DNA of 64,000 nucleotides from Fibrobacter succinogenes (GTDB lineage: Bacteria > Fibrobacterota > Fibrobacteria > Fibrobacterales > Fibrobacteraceae). Positions 17,582 to 26,203 of the stretch are shown one piece after another. Under the pieces are notes generated by a model. The model did not search any database. It saw only the letters and a program-made list of their open reading frames with translations, and was not told the DNA's origin. Within the stretch, counting starts at the first letter, position 1. Each line of letters starts with the position of its first letter. The translations under genes were made by a program, and so were the position numbers. The stretch lies in assembly GCA_902791475.1 (NCBI GenBank), contig CADAWC010000013.1:19081-83080 (forward strand), in the 5' to 3' direction.

Positions 17582-18763
17582 TTAGAAATTCTTACATTGG
17601 GTTTTCCATTTGCCCTGTTTACCGATGATATTTCCATCGATATACTTGCCAGTCGTACCCACAAAATCTGCCTGACGTTCGCTTTCGCCACCGAGCTGCC
17701 AGCGCATCCAGGCAATCGTTGCCGCCATGCCGTCCCAGGAACCGGAACCATGGCCGTAACCGCCTTCGGAATTGTTCTTCGGACCGCCCGTCATTTCGAT
17801 CAGGCATGACTTGATATCCGTTGCCGTTTCGTAATCCTTGATGGCGTTCGGCTTTTCCATGCCAACTTCACCGTAAAGCACCGCAGCCGTTTTTTCTTTC
17901 GGGAAATTCTTGATGACACCGCCATTCTTGTCACCGCTATTATTGAGGAATGCGGTAAACACGCGCTTGTCCTTGATGGCTGCCTGCTCAGATTCCAAGC
18001 CACCCATCGAATGTCCGGAGCAACCGACCTTCGTCAATTCAAGCTTCTGGTAGAACGGATCGTTGGAATCTTTGTTCTTGTTTTCGAGCCAGTCAATCGC
18101 CTTGGAAGCCTGCGATGCATCGCCCGGAGAAACGCTCAAGGCAATCACGACAAAACCATGCGAAGCGAGTCTGCGAATCATGCCTTCGTATGCGCCCGGT
18201 TCTGTACCGCCGCCCGGCCCCCACACGACAACGCCGTGTTTCTGGTCGCCAGAAAGCTGTTCCGGATAAGCTAAAATACCCTTATTATCCCAACCCGTAT
18301 TTGTCTTGTAAACGACCTTCAGCTGGTCCTTTTCTTCTTCCTTACCGCTCGCAAGGAAGATGCCCTTCGGAGCTTCGCTCGAACTAGAAACCTGTTCGCT
18401 GGAACTCGACTGAGCCTCGGAAGAACTTGAGGCCACATCGCCTGAGCTAGACTGCACATCAGAAGAGCTGCTCAGAGCATCTGCCGAACTCACCGGAGCT
18501 TCGTCGGAACTCGATGCAGGCGCAATTTCGGAGCTAGAGGTCGGTGCAATATCAGAACTAGAGACCGGCGCATCACCGCAAGCGTTCGGCAAACTAGATG
18601 CCAAGCACTTGTCATCAGAGCTGGAACTTTCAGCCGTAGATTCTATGCTTGATGAAGAAATATCGCCAGTAGACGATAACGGAGAAGTTGCAGAATCGTC
18701 CCCGCAGTTGATAAAGGCAATGGCACTTACCAAAATCACACCCTTAAAAATCTTTGATTTCAT
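17582..18763 (-). CDS. Serine-rich lipoprotein alpha/beta hydrolase (paralog 2)
   Basis: A 393-residue paralog of the protein at 15908-17215. ATG 18763 follows AAAGGAGTGCCTAAA; the frame can extend three codons to a GTG but the Shine-Dalgarno spacing favours ATG. Lipoprotein-like signal ends F-I-N-C (Cys 20). The linker 21-132 is Ser/Asp/Glu-rich and again carries CLASSLPNACGDAP (53-66). Catalytic domain 133-393: WGPGGGTEPGAYEG, nucleophile Ser252 in G-H-S-M-G-G, probable His338 in Y-G-H-G-S-G. The catalytic domains are much closer in sequence than the linkers, pointing to tandem duplication. Confidence 0.85.
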   Translation of the reverse strand: MKSKIFKGVILVSAIAFINCGDDSATSPLSSTGDISSSSIESTAESSSSDDKCLASSLPNACGDAPVSSSDIAPTSSSEIAPASSSDEAPVSSADALSSSSDVQSSSGDVASSSSEAQSSSSEQVSSSSEAPKGIFLASGKEEEKDQLKVVYKTNTGWDNKGILAYPEQLSGDQKHGVVVWGPGGGTEPGAYEGMIRRLASHGFVVIALSVSPGDASQASKAIDWLENKNKDSNDPFYQKLELTKVGCSGHSMGGLESEQAAIKDKRVFTAFLNNSGDKNGGVIKNFPKEKTAAVLYGEVGMEKPNAIKDYETATDIKSCLIEMTGGPKNNSEGGYGHGSGSWDGMAATIAWMRWQLGGESERQADFVGTTGKYIDGNIIGKQGKWKTQCKNF

Positions 18764-18819
18764 TTTAGGCACTCCTTTTTTACCAAGACCTTAATCCCAT
18801 CCTTCAATAAAATACCCCC

Positions 18820-18849
18820 AAAAAAGCCCCGTGATCAAAATCACAGGGC
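18820..18849 (-). terminator. Terminator after folE
   Basis: GCCCCGTGAT (18826-18835) / ATCACAGGGC stem, AAAAAA on the plus side giving the T run for minus-strand transcription. Confidence 0.8.
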
Positions 18850-18882
18850 ACGTTTCGTTGACAAAAAGTCCAAAGGTGAAAA

Positions 18883-18911
18883 GGAGATTCCCGCTCGGAG
18901 GCGGGAATGAC
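18883..18911. repeat. REP-like palindrome
   Basis: GGAGATTCCCGCTC/GGAGGCGGGAATGAC between folE and its terminator; the TTCCCGC variant of the family at 17366. Confidence 0.85.
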
Positions 18912-18934
18912 AATAATGGATAGGAGAATGACAA

Positions 18935-19501
18935 CTAACGCGGGGCGTAGATGCGGGACATGAATTCGGCGCGAGTCTTTTCGTCCGTCTTGAAGCGTCC
19001 GAGGAGCTGCGTCGTCACCATAGTAGCACCCGGCTTTTTCACACCGCGCATCGTCATGCACATGTGCGAGGCTTCGAGAACCACGGCAACGCCCTTCGGC
19101 TGGAGCACTTTCTGGATAAGTTCTGCAATCTGGCGCGTCATGCGTTCCTGAATCTGCGGGAAGCGGGCGTAAAACTCCACCACGCGCGGGATTTTCGAAA
19201 GACCGACAACGCAATCGCCCGGGATGTAAGCTACGTGAGCCTTGCCCGTGAACGGCAAAAAGTGATGTTCGCACATACTCGCAAACTCGATATCCGGCAC
19301 AATGATCATCTCATCGTACTTTTCGTGGAAACGCGTCTTGAGGATGTCTTCGGCCTTCATTTCGCCCGTAAGGCTTGTCATGAGCTCAGCGTACATCTTA
19401 GCAACACGCTTCGGTGTATCGATAAGGCCTTCGCGGTTAGGGTCTTCGCCCATGCCTTCCAGAATCATCCGGAAGCCGTCTTCCATTTTCTTAAAATCCA
19501 T
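18935..19501 (-). CDS. folE: GTP cyclohydrolase I
   Basis: Converts GTP to 7,8-dihydroneopterin triphosphate, first step of folate and pterin synthesis. 188 residues. ATG 19501 starts at the family's normal beginning ([14 protein letters not shown]); 41 more upstream codons in frame are non-conserved and overlap the promoter. Zinc and catalytic motifs are intact: M-C77-E-H-H80-F-L-P-F and C148 in [10 protein letters not shown]. Monocistronic; a TATCTT promoter-like element lies 59 bp upstream. Confidence 0.95.
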   Translation of the reverse strand: MDFKKMEDGFRMILEGMGEDPNREGLIDTPKRVAKMYAELMTSLTGEMKAEDILKTRFHEKYDEMIIVPDIEFASMCEHHFLPFTGKAHVAYIPGDCVVGLSKIPRVVEFYARFPQIQERMTRQIAELIQKVLQPKGVAVVLEASHMCMTMRGVKKPGATMVTTQLLGRFKTDEKTRAEFMSRIYAPR

Positions 19502-19557
19502 AATGCACCCGCAAGCGATGAGGTAAGAGGTCGGTTGCCTTCGGCATCCGTTGAGCG

Positions 19558-19580
19558 CAAAGATAGCAAAAAGCAAAGAA
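19558..19580 (-). promoter_or_regulatory. Candidate promoter of folE (CTATCTTTG type)
   Basis: On the minus strand GCTTTTTGCTATCTTTGCGC, with TATCTT at 19565-19560 as putative -10. The same T-run plus NCTATCTTTG arrangement precedes four other genes in this window. Confidence 0.45.
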
Positions 19581-19844
19581 GTAGTCTTCTGACATAACGG
19601 GTTTATAGCATAAATAGGGGACATTCCTCGCTCTCATGAATTACCGTCAATGTCATCACCTTACATTCCAGTCTGCCCATAGAAGAAATGCAAACACTAT
19701 AATAATGGTTGGTTAAGTATAGAACATTGAGTAAACAATCCTGTTTTTATTACAAACTTCATATTTTCATCACCGCAAATAAAAAAATCAATATATATTT
19801 GCAGCAATCACAAATAAATTATAGGAACAGGAAATTAATAAAAC

Positions 19845-20621
19845 ATGAATAAAATAATTAATCCAATCTACAACACAATTGTCAATTTACAACAAAACAA
19901 CAACTGCATTTTAGACAATTCAGATTTCCAAATGTTACTAAAAAATTTCCAAAGTAATCTCAAAAGAGTTTTTTTAGGAACAATTCTTATTTCAGAAATA
20001 CAAAATGACAATGAAGCAATACAAAAATACAGCGATATAATTGGGGCAGAATTCATTGAATACGTTTATCAAAAAATAACAACCGTTTGGGACATATCCT
20101 ATCAAATAGGAAACATGCTTTTAGATCTAAAAAAATCTAAAAATGGAAATAAGTATTCTTTACTACAAGAAGAATTTGATAAAAAAAGTCAAAAAAAAAT
20201 TGATTTCAAATGGTATAAGCAACTCAGCGACTTAAGGAACCGACTTACTCACGGAGGATTAAACATCATCCCCTTTTTTACAGACAATCGAATAAAATTT
20301 CAAATTTACAACAATGACGTAGATGAATCTATTGAATACAACGATTTTTACAACGAAAAAGACAATCAGCTAATTTATGCAGATTACTACTTTACATACT
20401 ATACAGTATTACTATACAACTATTTATGTGATTTTTTCAATTTCGTTAATTCTCAGCTGCCTATAAATGCTATCAACTCCTGCCAACATCCCACTTTCGC
20501 AGCCATAATAGAACAACTCAAATACATTGACTTTCCTAAATCCGAAAATTTCTTTTTGTTAATAGAAAATATGAACAAAAACAATTATAACAATCAAAAA
20601 TACAATTTTTCTATAAGCTAG
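19845..20621 (+). CDS. AT-rich orphan protein with HEPN-like RX4H motif
   Basis: A 258-residue protein, strikingly AT-rich and Asn/Ile/Lys-rich compared with folE and the nitroreductase gene on either side. AGGAACAGGAA precedes the ATG. Predicted mostly helical, with WYKQLSDLRNRLTHGGLN at residues 123-140: R131-x4-H136 in L-R-N-R-L-T-H-G is the RX4-6H motif of HEPN domains, here most like Cthe_2314- or LA2681-type helices. HEPN proteins are often RNases in toxin-antitoxin or defence systems. No partner gene (for example MNT nucleotidyltransferase) is adjacent. The composition suggests recent transfer. HEPN assignment is by motif only. Confidence 0.55.
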   Translation: MNKIINPIYNTIVNLQQNNNCILDNSDFQMLLKNFQSNLKRVFLGTILISEIQNDNEAIQKYSDIIGAEFIEYVYQKITTVWDISYQIGNMLLDLKKSKNGNKYSLLQEEFDKKSQKKIDFKWYKQLSDLRNRLTHGGLNIIPFFTDNRIKFQIYNNDVDESIEYNDFYNEKDNQLIYADYYFTYYTVLLYNYLCDFFNFVNSQLPINAINSCQHPTFAAIIEQLKYIDFPKSENFFLLIENMNKNNYNNQKYNFSIS

Positions 20622-20631
20622 CCTTATCTTC

Positions 20632-21222
20632 TTACACGAACACGACTTCGTTGCCTGTTCGGGGCGTTTCCGCGCGGTTCGGGAGTCCCGATTCCGTATC
20701 AGCATAGCCAATCGCAACAGAGGCGTAGACGCGTTCATCTTCCTTAAGGCCAAGGCCGCGCAAGTATGCAAGAAGCGTCGGGTCTTCGTTCAGCCACTTG
20801 AGCTGATTGATATAGCAACTGCCAAGGTCGAGCTCATTGGCGGCAAGCATCATGTTTTCGACAGCGCAGGCGACATCCGCCATGTTGTTGCCATATTCTT
20901 TTTTATTCGCAACCACGATAAGCACAGGCGCCGTATAGCAGAAAGAATAATTGCCCTTGCGCGAAAGAGTGATGGAGTTCTTGAGGCTCTTGTAAAGGTC
21001 TTCGCGGAGTTCCATCGCTGCAAATGCGGACTGCACAAGTTCCTTGAGCTTTGCAATGACCGATGCATCCGAAATCACAAAGAAGTGATTCCCTTGCGCA
21101 TTACCGCCCGTGGGGCCAAACTGCCCAGCTTCGGCGATAGCCTTCAATTTTTCGATTTCAACAGACTGCGCCTTGAACTTGCGCGTGCTACGACGAGTCT
21201 TTATAGCTTCAAGAGTATTCAT
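20632..21222 (-). CDS. Nitroreductase family protein
   Basis: A 196-residue FMN-dependent oxidoreductase of the nitroreductase fold. The FMN-phosphate motif is at residues 9-16 (T-R-R-S-T-R-K-F), followed by AGQFGPTGGNAQGNHFFVI, and the central ACAVENMMLAANELDLGSC helix is typical of the family. NAD(P)H-dependent reduction of an unknown substrate in the cytoplasm. It lies 20 bp downstream of argA and is probably co-transcribed with it. The stop is 10 bp from the end of the convergent HEPN-like gene. Confidence 0.9.
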   Translation of the reverse strand: MNTLEAIKTRRSTRKFKAQSVEIEKLKAIAEAGQFGPTGGNAQGNHFFVISDASVIAKLKELVQSAFAAMELREDLYKSLKNSITLSRKGNYSFCYTAPVLIVVANKKEYGNNMADVACAVENMMLAANELDLGSCYINQLKWLNEDPTLLAYLRGLGLKEDERVYASVAIGYADTESGLPNRAETPRTGNEVVFV

Positions 21223-21242
21223 AATAAATCCTTCGAGACACT

Positions 21243-22601
21243 CTACTTATCTAGCGGGAGTATCAAAATTCTAGACTTGCGCTTTTTGTTGTAATGTTCG
21301 CGCTTGGATGGCGGCAACTCATCAACAGTGCCATCAACAAATCCAAGCTGATAGAACCAATCGAGCGCCTGCGTCGTAAGCAAGAACAAAGTCTTGTAGC
21401 CCTTCATACGGCCGAGCGAAATCAAATGGCGTACAATCGCATCGCCAATACCCGACTTGCGGTAGTTCGCACCGACTGCAATACCGGCAACTTCAGCCAT
21501 GCCATTTTCAAATGCATGGAGAGCACCGCAACCGTGGATGCTGTTATCGATGCTGTACACCACGTAATCGGCAAGCTTTTCAGAAATGGAGTCCTGCGTA
21601 CGCGGCACCAGATAGCCCTTCGCAATGTAGTCCTGCATAATGCGCAAGATATCCGGAATGTCTTCGATAGTCGCCGGGCGGATACTGGAGTACTGGTTCG
21701 CGTACACCATGGTTCCGTCACCACGAGCCGAAAACACTTCCTGCAGCACACTGCCTTGGAATTCGCCGCTCAACAAATGCACACGGTTCGCACCCGCTTC
21801 ACAAGCGTTGATGGCATTCATCAAGTAATCCATCTGCGCAAAGTCGAGCACATCGGAATTGAGTTCCAGAAGTTCTTTTGCCTGGTCCACATCCATTGCA
21901 GAAATGAGCCCGTTGTCCGTCGGTTCAAGATACTTCGTGTTCTTGCCCGTCACAAGGCCTTCGAGCTTGATGCCGCTTTGGCTACCAATAAAGAACAGCT
22001 TCCCAACCTTCAAATACTTGCAAAGTTCAGTGGCAAGTTCTGTACTAGAAATATTGTAGGCATGTCCAATCTTGTTCCAGCCAATCGGCGGGATAATCGG
22101 CACAAACTTCTCGTTCATGAGCTGTTCCAAGAGGTCGCGCTGGATGCGTTCGATACGACCGGTACGCATGTAGTCGACACCGTTAATCACACCCATGCTG
22201 CGCGCCAAGATCCAGTTGCCTTGAATGCCACTGAGACCGCTCGCCGTGAGGTGGCTCATGATGCGCTGCGCAACGCCCAAAGACGCCTGTTCCACAAGCG
22301 GGAGCGCCTCTTCGTTCGTGAGTCTCACGCCGTTATGGAATTCCGTCTCGAGATCCCATGCCTTGAGCTGAGCGTCGATGCTATTTCGCGTACCCGGCAC
22401 AATGATAATACGGATACCCGCCTTATGGAGGAGGGCGATATCGCGCATCAGCACGGGGAACATCGGATGGTCCATCAGGCTATCGTCAATCTTCAGGACA
22501 AAAAGCTGCCCCTTGAACCTATCCATGTAGCCAAACACTTCCCGGATGAACCCGGCAACTTCAAAGTGCTGAGAATAAAAATCGGACGTTGCGTTATTCA
22601 T
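21243..22601 (-). CDS. argA: N-acetylglutamate synthase (amino-acid kinase plus GNAT)
   Basis: Acetylates glutamate with acetyl-CoA, first step of arginine synthesis. 452 residues, the usual length of the classical ArgA. Residues about 1-300 are the amino-acid-kinase domain (FVLKIDDSLMD, IIIVPGTRNSIDAQL), used for arginine binding rather than catalysis; residues about 305-452 are the GNAT domain (SSIRPATIEDIPDI, acetyl-CoA loop Y-R-K-S-G-I-G near 380, FLLTTQALDWFYQLGF). Likely feedback-inhibited by arginine, as is known for the family. First gene of a pair with the nitroreductase. Confidence 0.93.
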   Translation of the reverse strand: MNNATSDFYSQHFEVAGFIREVFGYMDRFKGQLFVLKIDDSLMDHPMFPVLMRDIALLHKAGIRIIIVPGTRNSIDAQLKAWDLETEFHNGVRLTNEEALPLVEQASLGVAQRIMSHLTASGLSGIQGNWILARSMGVINGVDYMRTGRIERIQRDLLEQLMNEKFVPIIPPIGWNKIGHAYNISSTELATELCKYLKVGKLFFIGSQSGIKLEGLVTGKNTKYLEPTDNGLISAMDVDQAKELLELNSDVLDFAQMDYLMNAINACEAGANRVHLLSGEFQGSVLQEVFSARGDGTMVYANQYSSIRPATIEDIPDILRIMQDYIAKGYLVPRTQDSISEKLADYVVYSIDNSIHGCGALHAFENGMAEVAGIAVGANYRKSGIGDAIVRHLISLGRMKGYKTLFLLTTQALDWFYQLGFVDGTVDELPPSKREHYNKKRKSRILILPLDK

Positions 22602-22621
22602 ATGCTAAAAAGTAGCAACAG

Positions 22622-22649
22622 AAAAAGCGAAGGACAGAACATCCTTCGC
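22622..22649 (-). terminator. Terminator after the FKBP lipoprotein gene
   Basis: Perfect stem GCGAAGGA (22627-22634) / TCCTTCGC (22642-22649) with AAAAA on the plus strand at 22622-22626; lies between the FKBP gene and argA. Confidence 0.85.
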
Positions 22650-22703
22650 CATTTGAACAAAAATAAGCCTTTTTTCGCGCGGCTATCTGCACATTTCGCA
22701 AAA

Positions 22704-23519
22704 TTACTTCGCCGGGAAAACCTGTAGCAGCTCCACTTCGAACACAAGGAGCGAATTAGGCGGGATTAACGGCGGAACACCAGCCTCACCATAAGCAAGC
22801 CCACTCGGAATCCAGGCCCGCACCTTTTCGCCGACCTTCATCTCCAGAAGCAAATCCTGCCAACCTTCGATAACAGAAGTCACTGCGAATTCCATCGGGG
22901 CGCCGCGCTTGACGCTATTGTCAAATTCCGTGCCATTGAGAAGGGTTCCCACATAATGCACCTGAACCTTGTCGGTCGCCTTGGGCTTAACACCCGTCCC
23001 TTCCCTGAGCATCAGATACTGCACGCCTTTTTTCGTGACCCAGATTCTTGGATCCTGGGCATTCTTTGCCAAAAACGAAGCCTGATCGCTAAGAGCCTTG
23101 CGGGCAGCGGCAGCCTCATCAATATCCTTTTGGATCTGCATTTGGTTGAGCAAGTCCTGAAGCGCCGCCTCGGACTCGGAATCGGTCATGAGAATTTCAC
23201 GAGTCGAATCGAGCACATCGCGCATGGCATCGATAAGGACATCCAGCTTGACAGGCACGTTGATATTCGAAACGGCCCTGCCAAAATCAACACCTAGCGC
23301 ATAACTATAACGGTCAACGGCATTGTCCAAAAACACTTTCTGCTCTTCGCCCTGTTTTGGTTCCGGTACAGGGGTCAAATCGGGAGCAACAGAGACCTTC
23401 TCAGCCTCCACAGGTGCAGGAACAGGGGTCGAATTGACAACGGGTGCAGGTTTACTACCCCCACATGCCACAAGAGCTCCCCCAATAAAAACTATTGGCA
23501 AACAGCGAAAAATTTTCAT
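22704..23519 (-). CDS. FKBP-type peptidyl-prolyl isomerase lipoprotein
   Basis: A 271-residue periplasmic folding catalyst. Lipobox A-L-V-A-C with Cys 19. A Pro/Val-rich linker (about 22-60) leads to a helical FkpA/Mip-type dimerisation domain (about 60-155, with VDRYSYALGVDFGRAV) and a C-terminal FKBP domain (about 160-271) with VQVHYVGTLLNGTEFDNS, GAPMEFAV, VIEGWQDLLLEMKVGEK and IPSGLAYGEAGVPPLIPPNSLLVFEVELL, which carries the conserved active-site aromatics. Likely assists folding of exported envelope proteins, of which this window encodes many. Monocistronic. Confidence 0.93.
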   Translation of the reverse strand: MKIFRCLPIVFIGGALVACGGSKPAPVVNSTPVPAPVEAEKVSVAPDLTPVPEPKQGEEQKVFLDNAVDRYSYALGVDFGRAVSNINVPVKLDVLIDAMRDVLDSTREILMTDSESEAALQDLLNQMQIQKDIDEAAAARKALSDQASFLAKNAQDPRIWVTKKGVQYLMLREGTGVKPKATDKVQVHYVGTLLNGTEFDNSVKRGAPMEFAVTSVIEGWQDLLLEMKVGEKVRAWIPSGLAYGEAGVPPLIPPNSLLVFEVELLQVFPAK

Positions 23520-23655
23520 AAAATCAGATCCGATACTGAATTACGCCCCTTAAAAATACCTTTTTTAGCTAAAAAATGGGAAAAAATGTGTTCTATATCT
23601 CTAATTTACTATAAATGTAAAGAAAATCACACACTACCCCTTTAAAAATACTTAC

Positions 23656-23669
23656 TTTTTTGCTATCTT
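23656..23669 (+). promoter_or_regulatory. Candidate promoter (CTATCTT type)
   Basis: ACTTTTTTGCTATCTTCG, with TATCTT at 23664-23669, 22 bp before the ATG of the 82-residue gene. Same arrangement as at folE and nuoA. Confidence 0.45.
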
Positions 23670-23691
23670 CGCATTGAAAGGAAAATTTACA

Positions 23692-23940
23692 ATGAAAAAA
23701 AGCTTTAAGTGTTATATCGATTCTGCAACAGCCCAGAAGAGGCTGTTCGATGAATCTATTGATAACGTTAAAGATTCCTTAATCAAAGCCGTAGCGGAAT
23801 CTACTGTACGTAATGATAGTGATGTGCAGCTTTTTAAGAAGCCGGAACCGGTTTATTCAACTGGCTGGCTTAGGGGAGCTCTCTCTTACCCCTGGGCAAT
23901 CGTAAGCGTCATCATCCCGTCGATCATCGAAAATCTGTAA
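23692..23940 (+). CDS. Small 82-residue protein, unknown
   Basis: Starts at ATG 23692 after GAAAGGAAAA; an in-frame ATG six codons earlier overlaps the Shine-Dalgarno. The N-terminal half is charged (IDSATAQKRLFDESIDNVKDSLIKAVAEST) and probably helical; the C-terminus is hydrophobic (GALSYPWAIVSVIIPSIIENL) and could insert in or peel onto a membrane. No family recognised. It has its own candidate promoter and a strong terminator, so it is likely a real, monocistronic small gene. Confidence 0.6.
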   Translation: MKKSFKCYIDSATAQKRLFDESIDNVKDSLIKAVAESTVRNDSDVQLFKKPEPVYSTGWLRGALSYPWAIVSVIIPSIIENL

Positions 23941-23968
23941 TTTAAAGTTCATACTTTAACTCCGAAAC

Positions 23969-23998
23969 GCCCGCCCCAAGCGGGCTTTGCTTTTTTTT
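23969..23998 (+). terminator. Strong terminator of the 82-residue gene
   Basis: GCCCGC-CCCAA-GCGGGC (23969-23985) followed by TTTGCTTTTTTTT. Confidence 0.9.
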
Positions 23999-24297
23999 AA
24001 AGAATATTCCTTTGCTGTTTTCAAATCAAATCGCGCGATAGCAAATCAACTAAAAAAAATAACAGGCTATCGTTGTGAAAATAAAAGCGTCGGCCAAGGT
24101 ATTTTCTTCGCAGTAGCGCGCAAAACGAGTGTTGCGACGGGCTGCTTGCAGACCGGCATAACCGAGTGAAGTCGCTGACGCCGTAGGCGTCAACTCCGAG
24201 CTGGGGCCCCGCCCGCATGACGTACTTTTTTACTATTTAAAAAAACATCTTTGGCGGCGAGCCTAAATTTTTTATTTTTGCAAAAAACGGAGATTTT
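23999..24297. other. Intergenic region with hairpins before folD
   Basis: About 300 bp with no convincing gene. It contains a GACGCC-GTA-GGCGTC hairpin (about 24177-24191) and a CGCCCGCATGAC end reminiscent of the REP-like palindromes. The last 60 bp are AT-rich and should hold the folD promoter. Confidence 0.5.
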
Positions 24298-25137
24298 ATG
24301 GCAGCACTCATTTTAGACGGCAAGGCACTTGCCAAGACTACTGAAGAAGAACTCAGCGCCCGCGTGGCAAAGCTCAAGGAAAAGACCGGCAAGACCCCGA
24401 TTCTTGCGACGATTCTCGTGGGCGACGATCCGGCTAGCGCCACTTACGTCAAGATGAAGGGCAACGCCTGCGCCCGTGTGGGCATGGAAAGCATCCGCGT
24501 GGTGATGGACAAGAATACCACGACCGAAGAGCTCCTCAATAAGATTCAGGAACTCAACGAAAACCCGAACGTGCACGGCATTCTCTTGCAGCACCCAGTT
24601 CCGCGTCACATCGATGAACGTGCCGCATTCGAAGCCATCGACGCCCGCAAGGACGTAGACGGCGTGACCTGCCTCGGCTTTGGCCGCATGTCCATGGGCG
24701 AGCGTGCTTACGGCTGCGCAACGCCGGCCGGCATCATGCGTCTCCTCAAAGCTTACAACATTCCGCTTTCTGGCAAGCACGCTGTAGTCGTTGGCCGTAG
24801 CGCCATCCTCGGAAAGCCGATGGCCATGATGCTCCTCAACGCGAACTGCACCGTCACCATTTGCCACAGCAAGACCGAAAACCTTCCGGAATTTGTGAAG
24901 CAGGCTGACATTTTGGTCGGCGCCGTCGGCAAGCCGGAATTCATCAAGAAGTCCTGGATCAAGCCGGGTGCAGTCGTCGTGGACGCTGGTTACCACCCGG
25001 GTGGCGTGGGCGATATCGAAAAGGGTCTCGAAGAAGTCGCTTCCGCTTACACTCCGGTTCCGGGCGGTGTAGGCCCGATGACCATCAACACCCTCATCTA
25101 CCAGAGCGTGGAATCCGGAGAATCATTGATTAAATAG
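24298..25137 (+). CDS. folD: Methylenetetrahydrofolate dehydrogenase/cyclohydrolase
   Basis: Bifunctional one-carbon enzyme interconverting 5,10-methylene-, methenyl- and 10-formyl-tetrahydrofolate. 279 residues, full length. Signatures: [15 protein letters not shown] with the catalytic Y-x3-K, the [13 protein letters not shown] segment (often Q-L-P-L-P in relatives), DVDGVT, the Rossmann [18 protein letters not shown] and [14 protein letters not shown]. The HPVP in place of LPLP is a minor variant. Its TAG stop is the first three bases of a TAGGTTTTAGG repeat. Confidence 0.96.
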   Translation: MAALILDGKALAKTTEEELSARVAKLKEKTGKTPILATILVGDDPASATYVKMKGNACARVGMESIRVVMDKNTTTEELLNKIQELNENPNVHGILLQHPVPRHIDERAAFEAIDARKDVDGVTCLGFGRMSMGERAYGCATPAGIMRLLKAYNIPLSGKHAVVVGRSAILGKPMAMMLLNANCTVTICHSKTENLPEFVKQADILVGAVGKPEFIKKSWIKPGAVVVDAGYHPGGVGDIEKGLEEVASAYTPVPGGVGPMTINTLIYQSVESGESLIK

Positions 25138-25220
25138 GTTTTAGGTATTAGGTTTTAGGAGTTAGGTTAAATTAGCCCGATACCTATGACCTTGCATTCT
25201 GTTAATGGTCGGTGATTAAT
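25135..25220 (+). repeat. TAGGTTTTAGG repeat overlapping the folD stop
   Basis: TAGGTTTTAGGTATTAGGTTTTAGGAGTTAGG starts with the folD stop codon. The gap ends in TTAATGGTCGGTGATTAATGGTC, whose last ATG is the start of the next gene. The first motif recurs at 37678-37795. Confidence 0.75.
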
Positions 25221-26181
25221 GGTCAAGGTCGTTATTCAAACCTTCGCAAAAGGCGCCCTAGTGGCGCTTTTCGCTTTGTGCACTTTGTGGCCTGCACAAG
25301 CTTTTGCCGCTTCCGAACTCCAAAAGCAGATGGTGCGTGACATGAAGAAATGTGGCAGCACCACCGAAGAAGTCGCATGTGCCATCGAAGGCAAGGACGG
25401 CTGGCTCTTTTTGCAAGAAAGCCTGCTGAACGCCACCAAGCGCTGGAACGACAACACGCCACAAATTATCGCGTTTAGGGACTCGCTCGAAGCACGCGGT
25501 ATCAAGCTCATCGTCGTACCCGTTCCAGACAAGCTCTTAGTCGTCCCCGAGCAGTATTCCGACAAAGCCAAAAAAGGAATCAAGCTCCCGCAATACAAGA
25601 AGTGGGTCGACAAACTCCGCAAGCATAACGTCACTGTCATCGACGCGCTCGACAAGATTAAAGAACTTCACAAGAATCTGGGTGCCAAAACGCCCATGTT
25701 CGAGCCGTACGAGAGCCACTGCACAGGCCCCGCCAGGCTCGTGCTTGCAAGCATGGCCGCCGATTCAATCGCACCACTCCTCTACGGCATGAACCGCAAA
25801 CGCTACCCGCTTCGCGATACCATTGTCGATGGCACCGGGAATCTCTATGACTTGCTTCACGGCGAAGAAATCGCATACAAAATAAAAGAACAAAAAGTTT
25901 TAGGCACCGACGGCTACAAGTATCGCGGTTCCAAAAAAGCACCGATTATTGTCATTGGCGATAGCAATGTAGGTCAAGGCAAATCCTACGGAGCGCAAAT
26001 TGGCGCATACATCGCAGCAGCGACAAGCGTCGAGACATTTTCCATCAGCAAAGTCGGCGGTGGCAACATCGGCCCGCAAATGTTCAAAGGCAAGGGGAGC
26101 TTTTTAGAAGGCAAAAAAGCAGTTGTCTGGGTATTTGACGGCCGCGAACTCTACGGGCATTTCAAGGACCCGGAATTTTAA
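25219..26181 (+). CDS. AlgX/AlgJ-like SGNH-fold exported protein
   Basis: A 320-residue exported protein; signal peptide residues 1-30 (ALVALFALCTLWPAQAFA). GKDGWLFL at 58-65 is the hallmark of the AlgX/AlgJ (SGNH hydrolase-like) domain of polysaccharide O-acetyltransferases. The putative catalytic pair is E165-S-H167 (Asp-x-His in relatives) and the nucleophile would be Ser249 in I-G-D-S-N. It probably adds or removes acetyl groups on an exported glycan. No MBOAT acyltransferase is adjacent, which is unusual. The ATG lies inside a GGTGATTAATGGTC repeat and has no Shine-Dalgarno; no other Met occurs before the signal ends. Confidence 0.75.
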   Translation: MVKVVIQTFAKGALVALFALCTLWPAQAFAASELQKQMVRDMKKCGSTTEEVACAIEGKDGWLFLQESLLNATKRWNDNTPQIIAFRDSLEARGIKLIVVPVPDKLLVVPEQYSDKAKKGIKLPQYKKWVDKLRKHNVTVIDALDKIKELHKNLGAKTPMFEPYESHCTGPARLVLASMAADSIAPLLYGMNRKRYPLRDTIVDGTGNLYDLLHGEEIAYKIKEQKVLGTDGYKYRGSKKAPIIVIGDSNVGQGKSYGAQIGAYIAAATSVETFSISKVGGGNIGPQMFKGKGSFLEGKKAVVWVFDGRELYGHFKDPEF

Positions 26182-26203
26182 ATTCCACAAGCCCGACCAA
26201 CAG

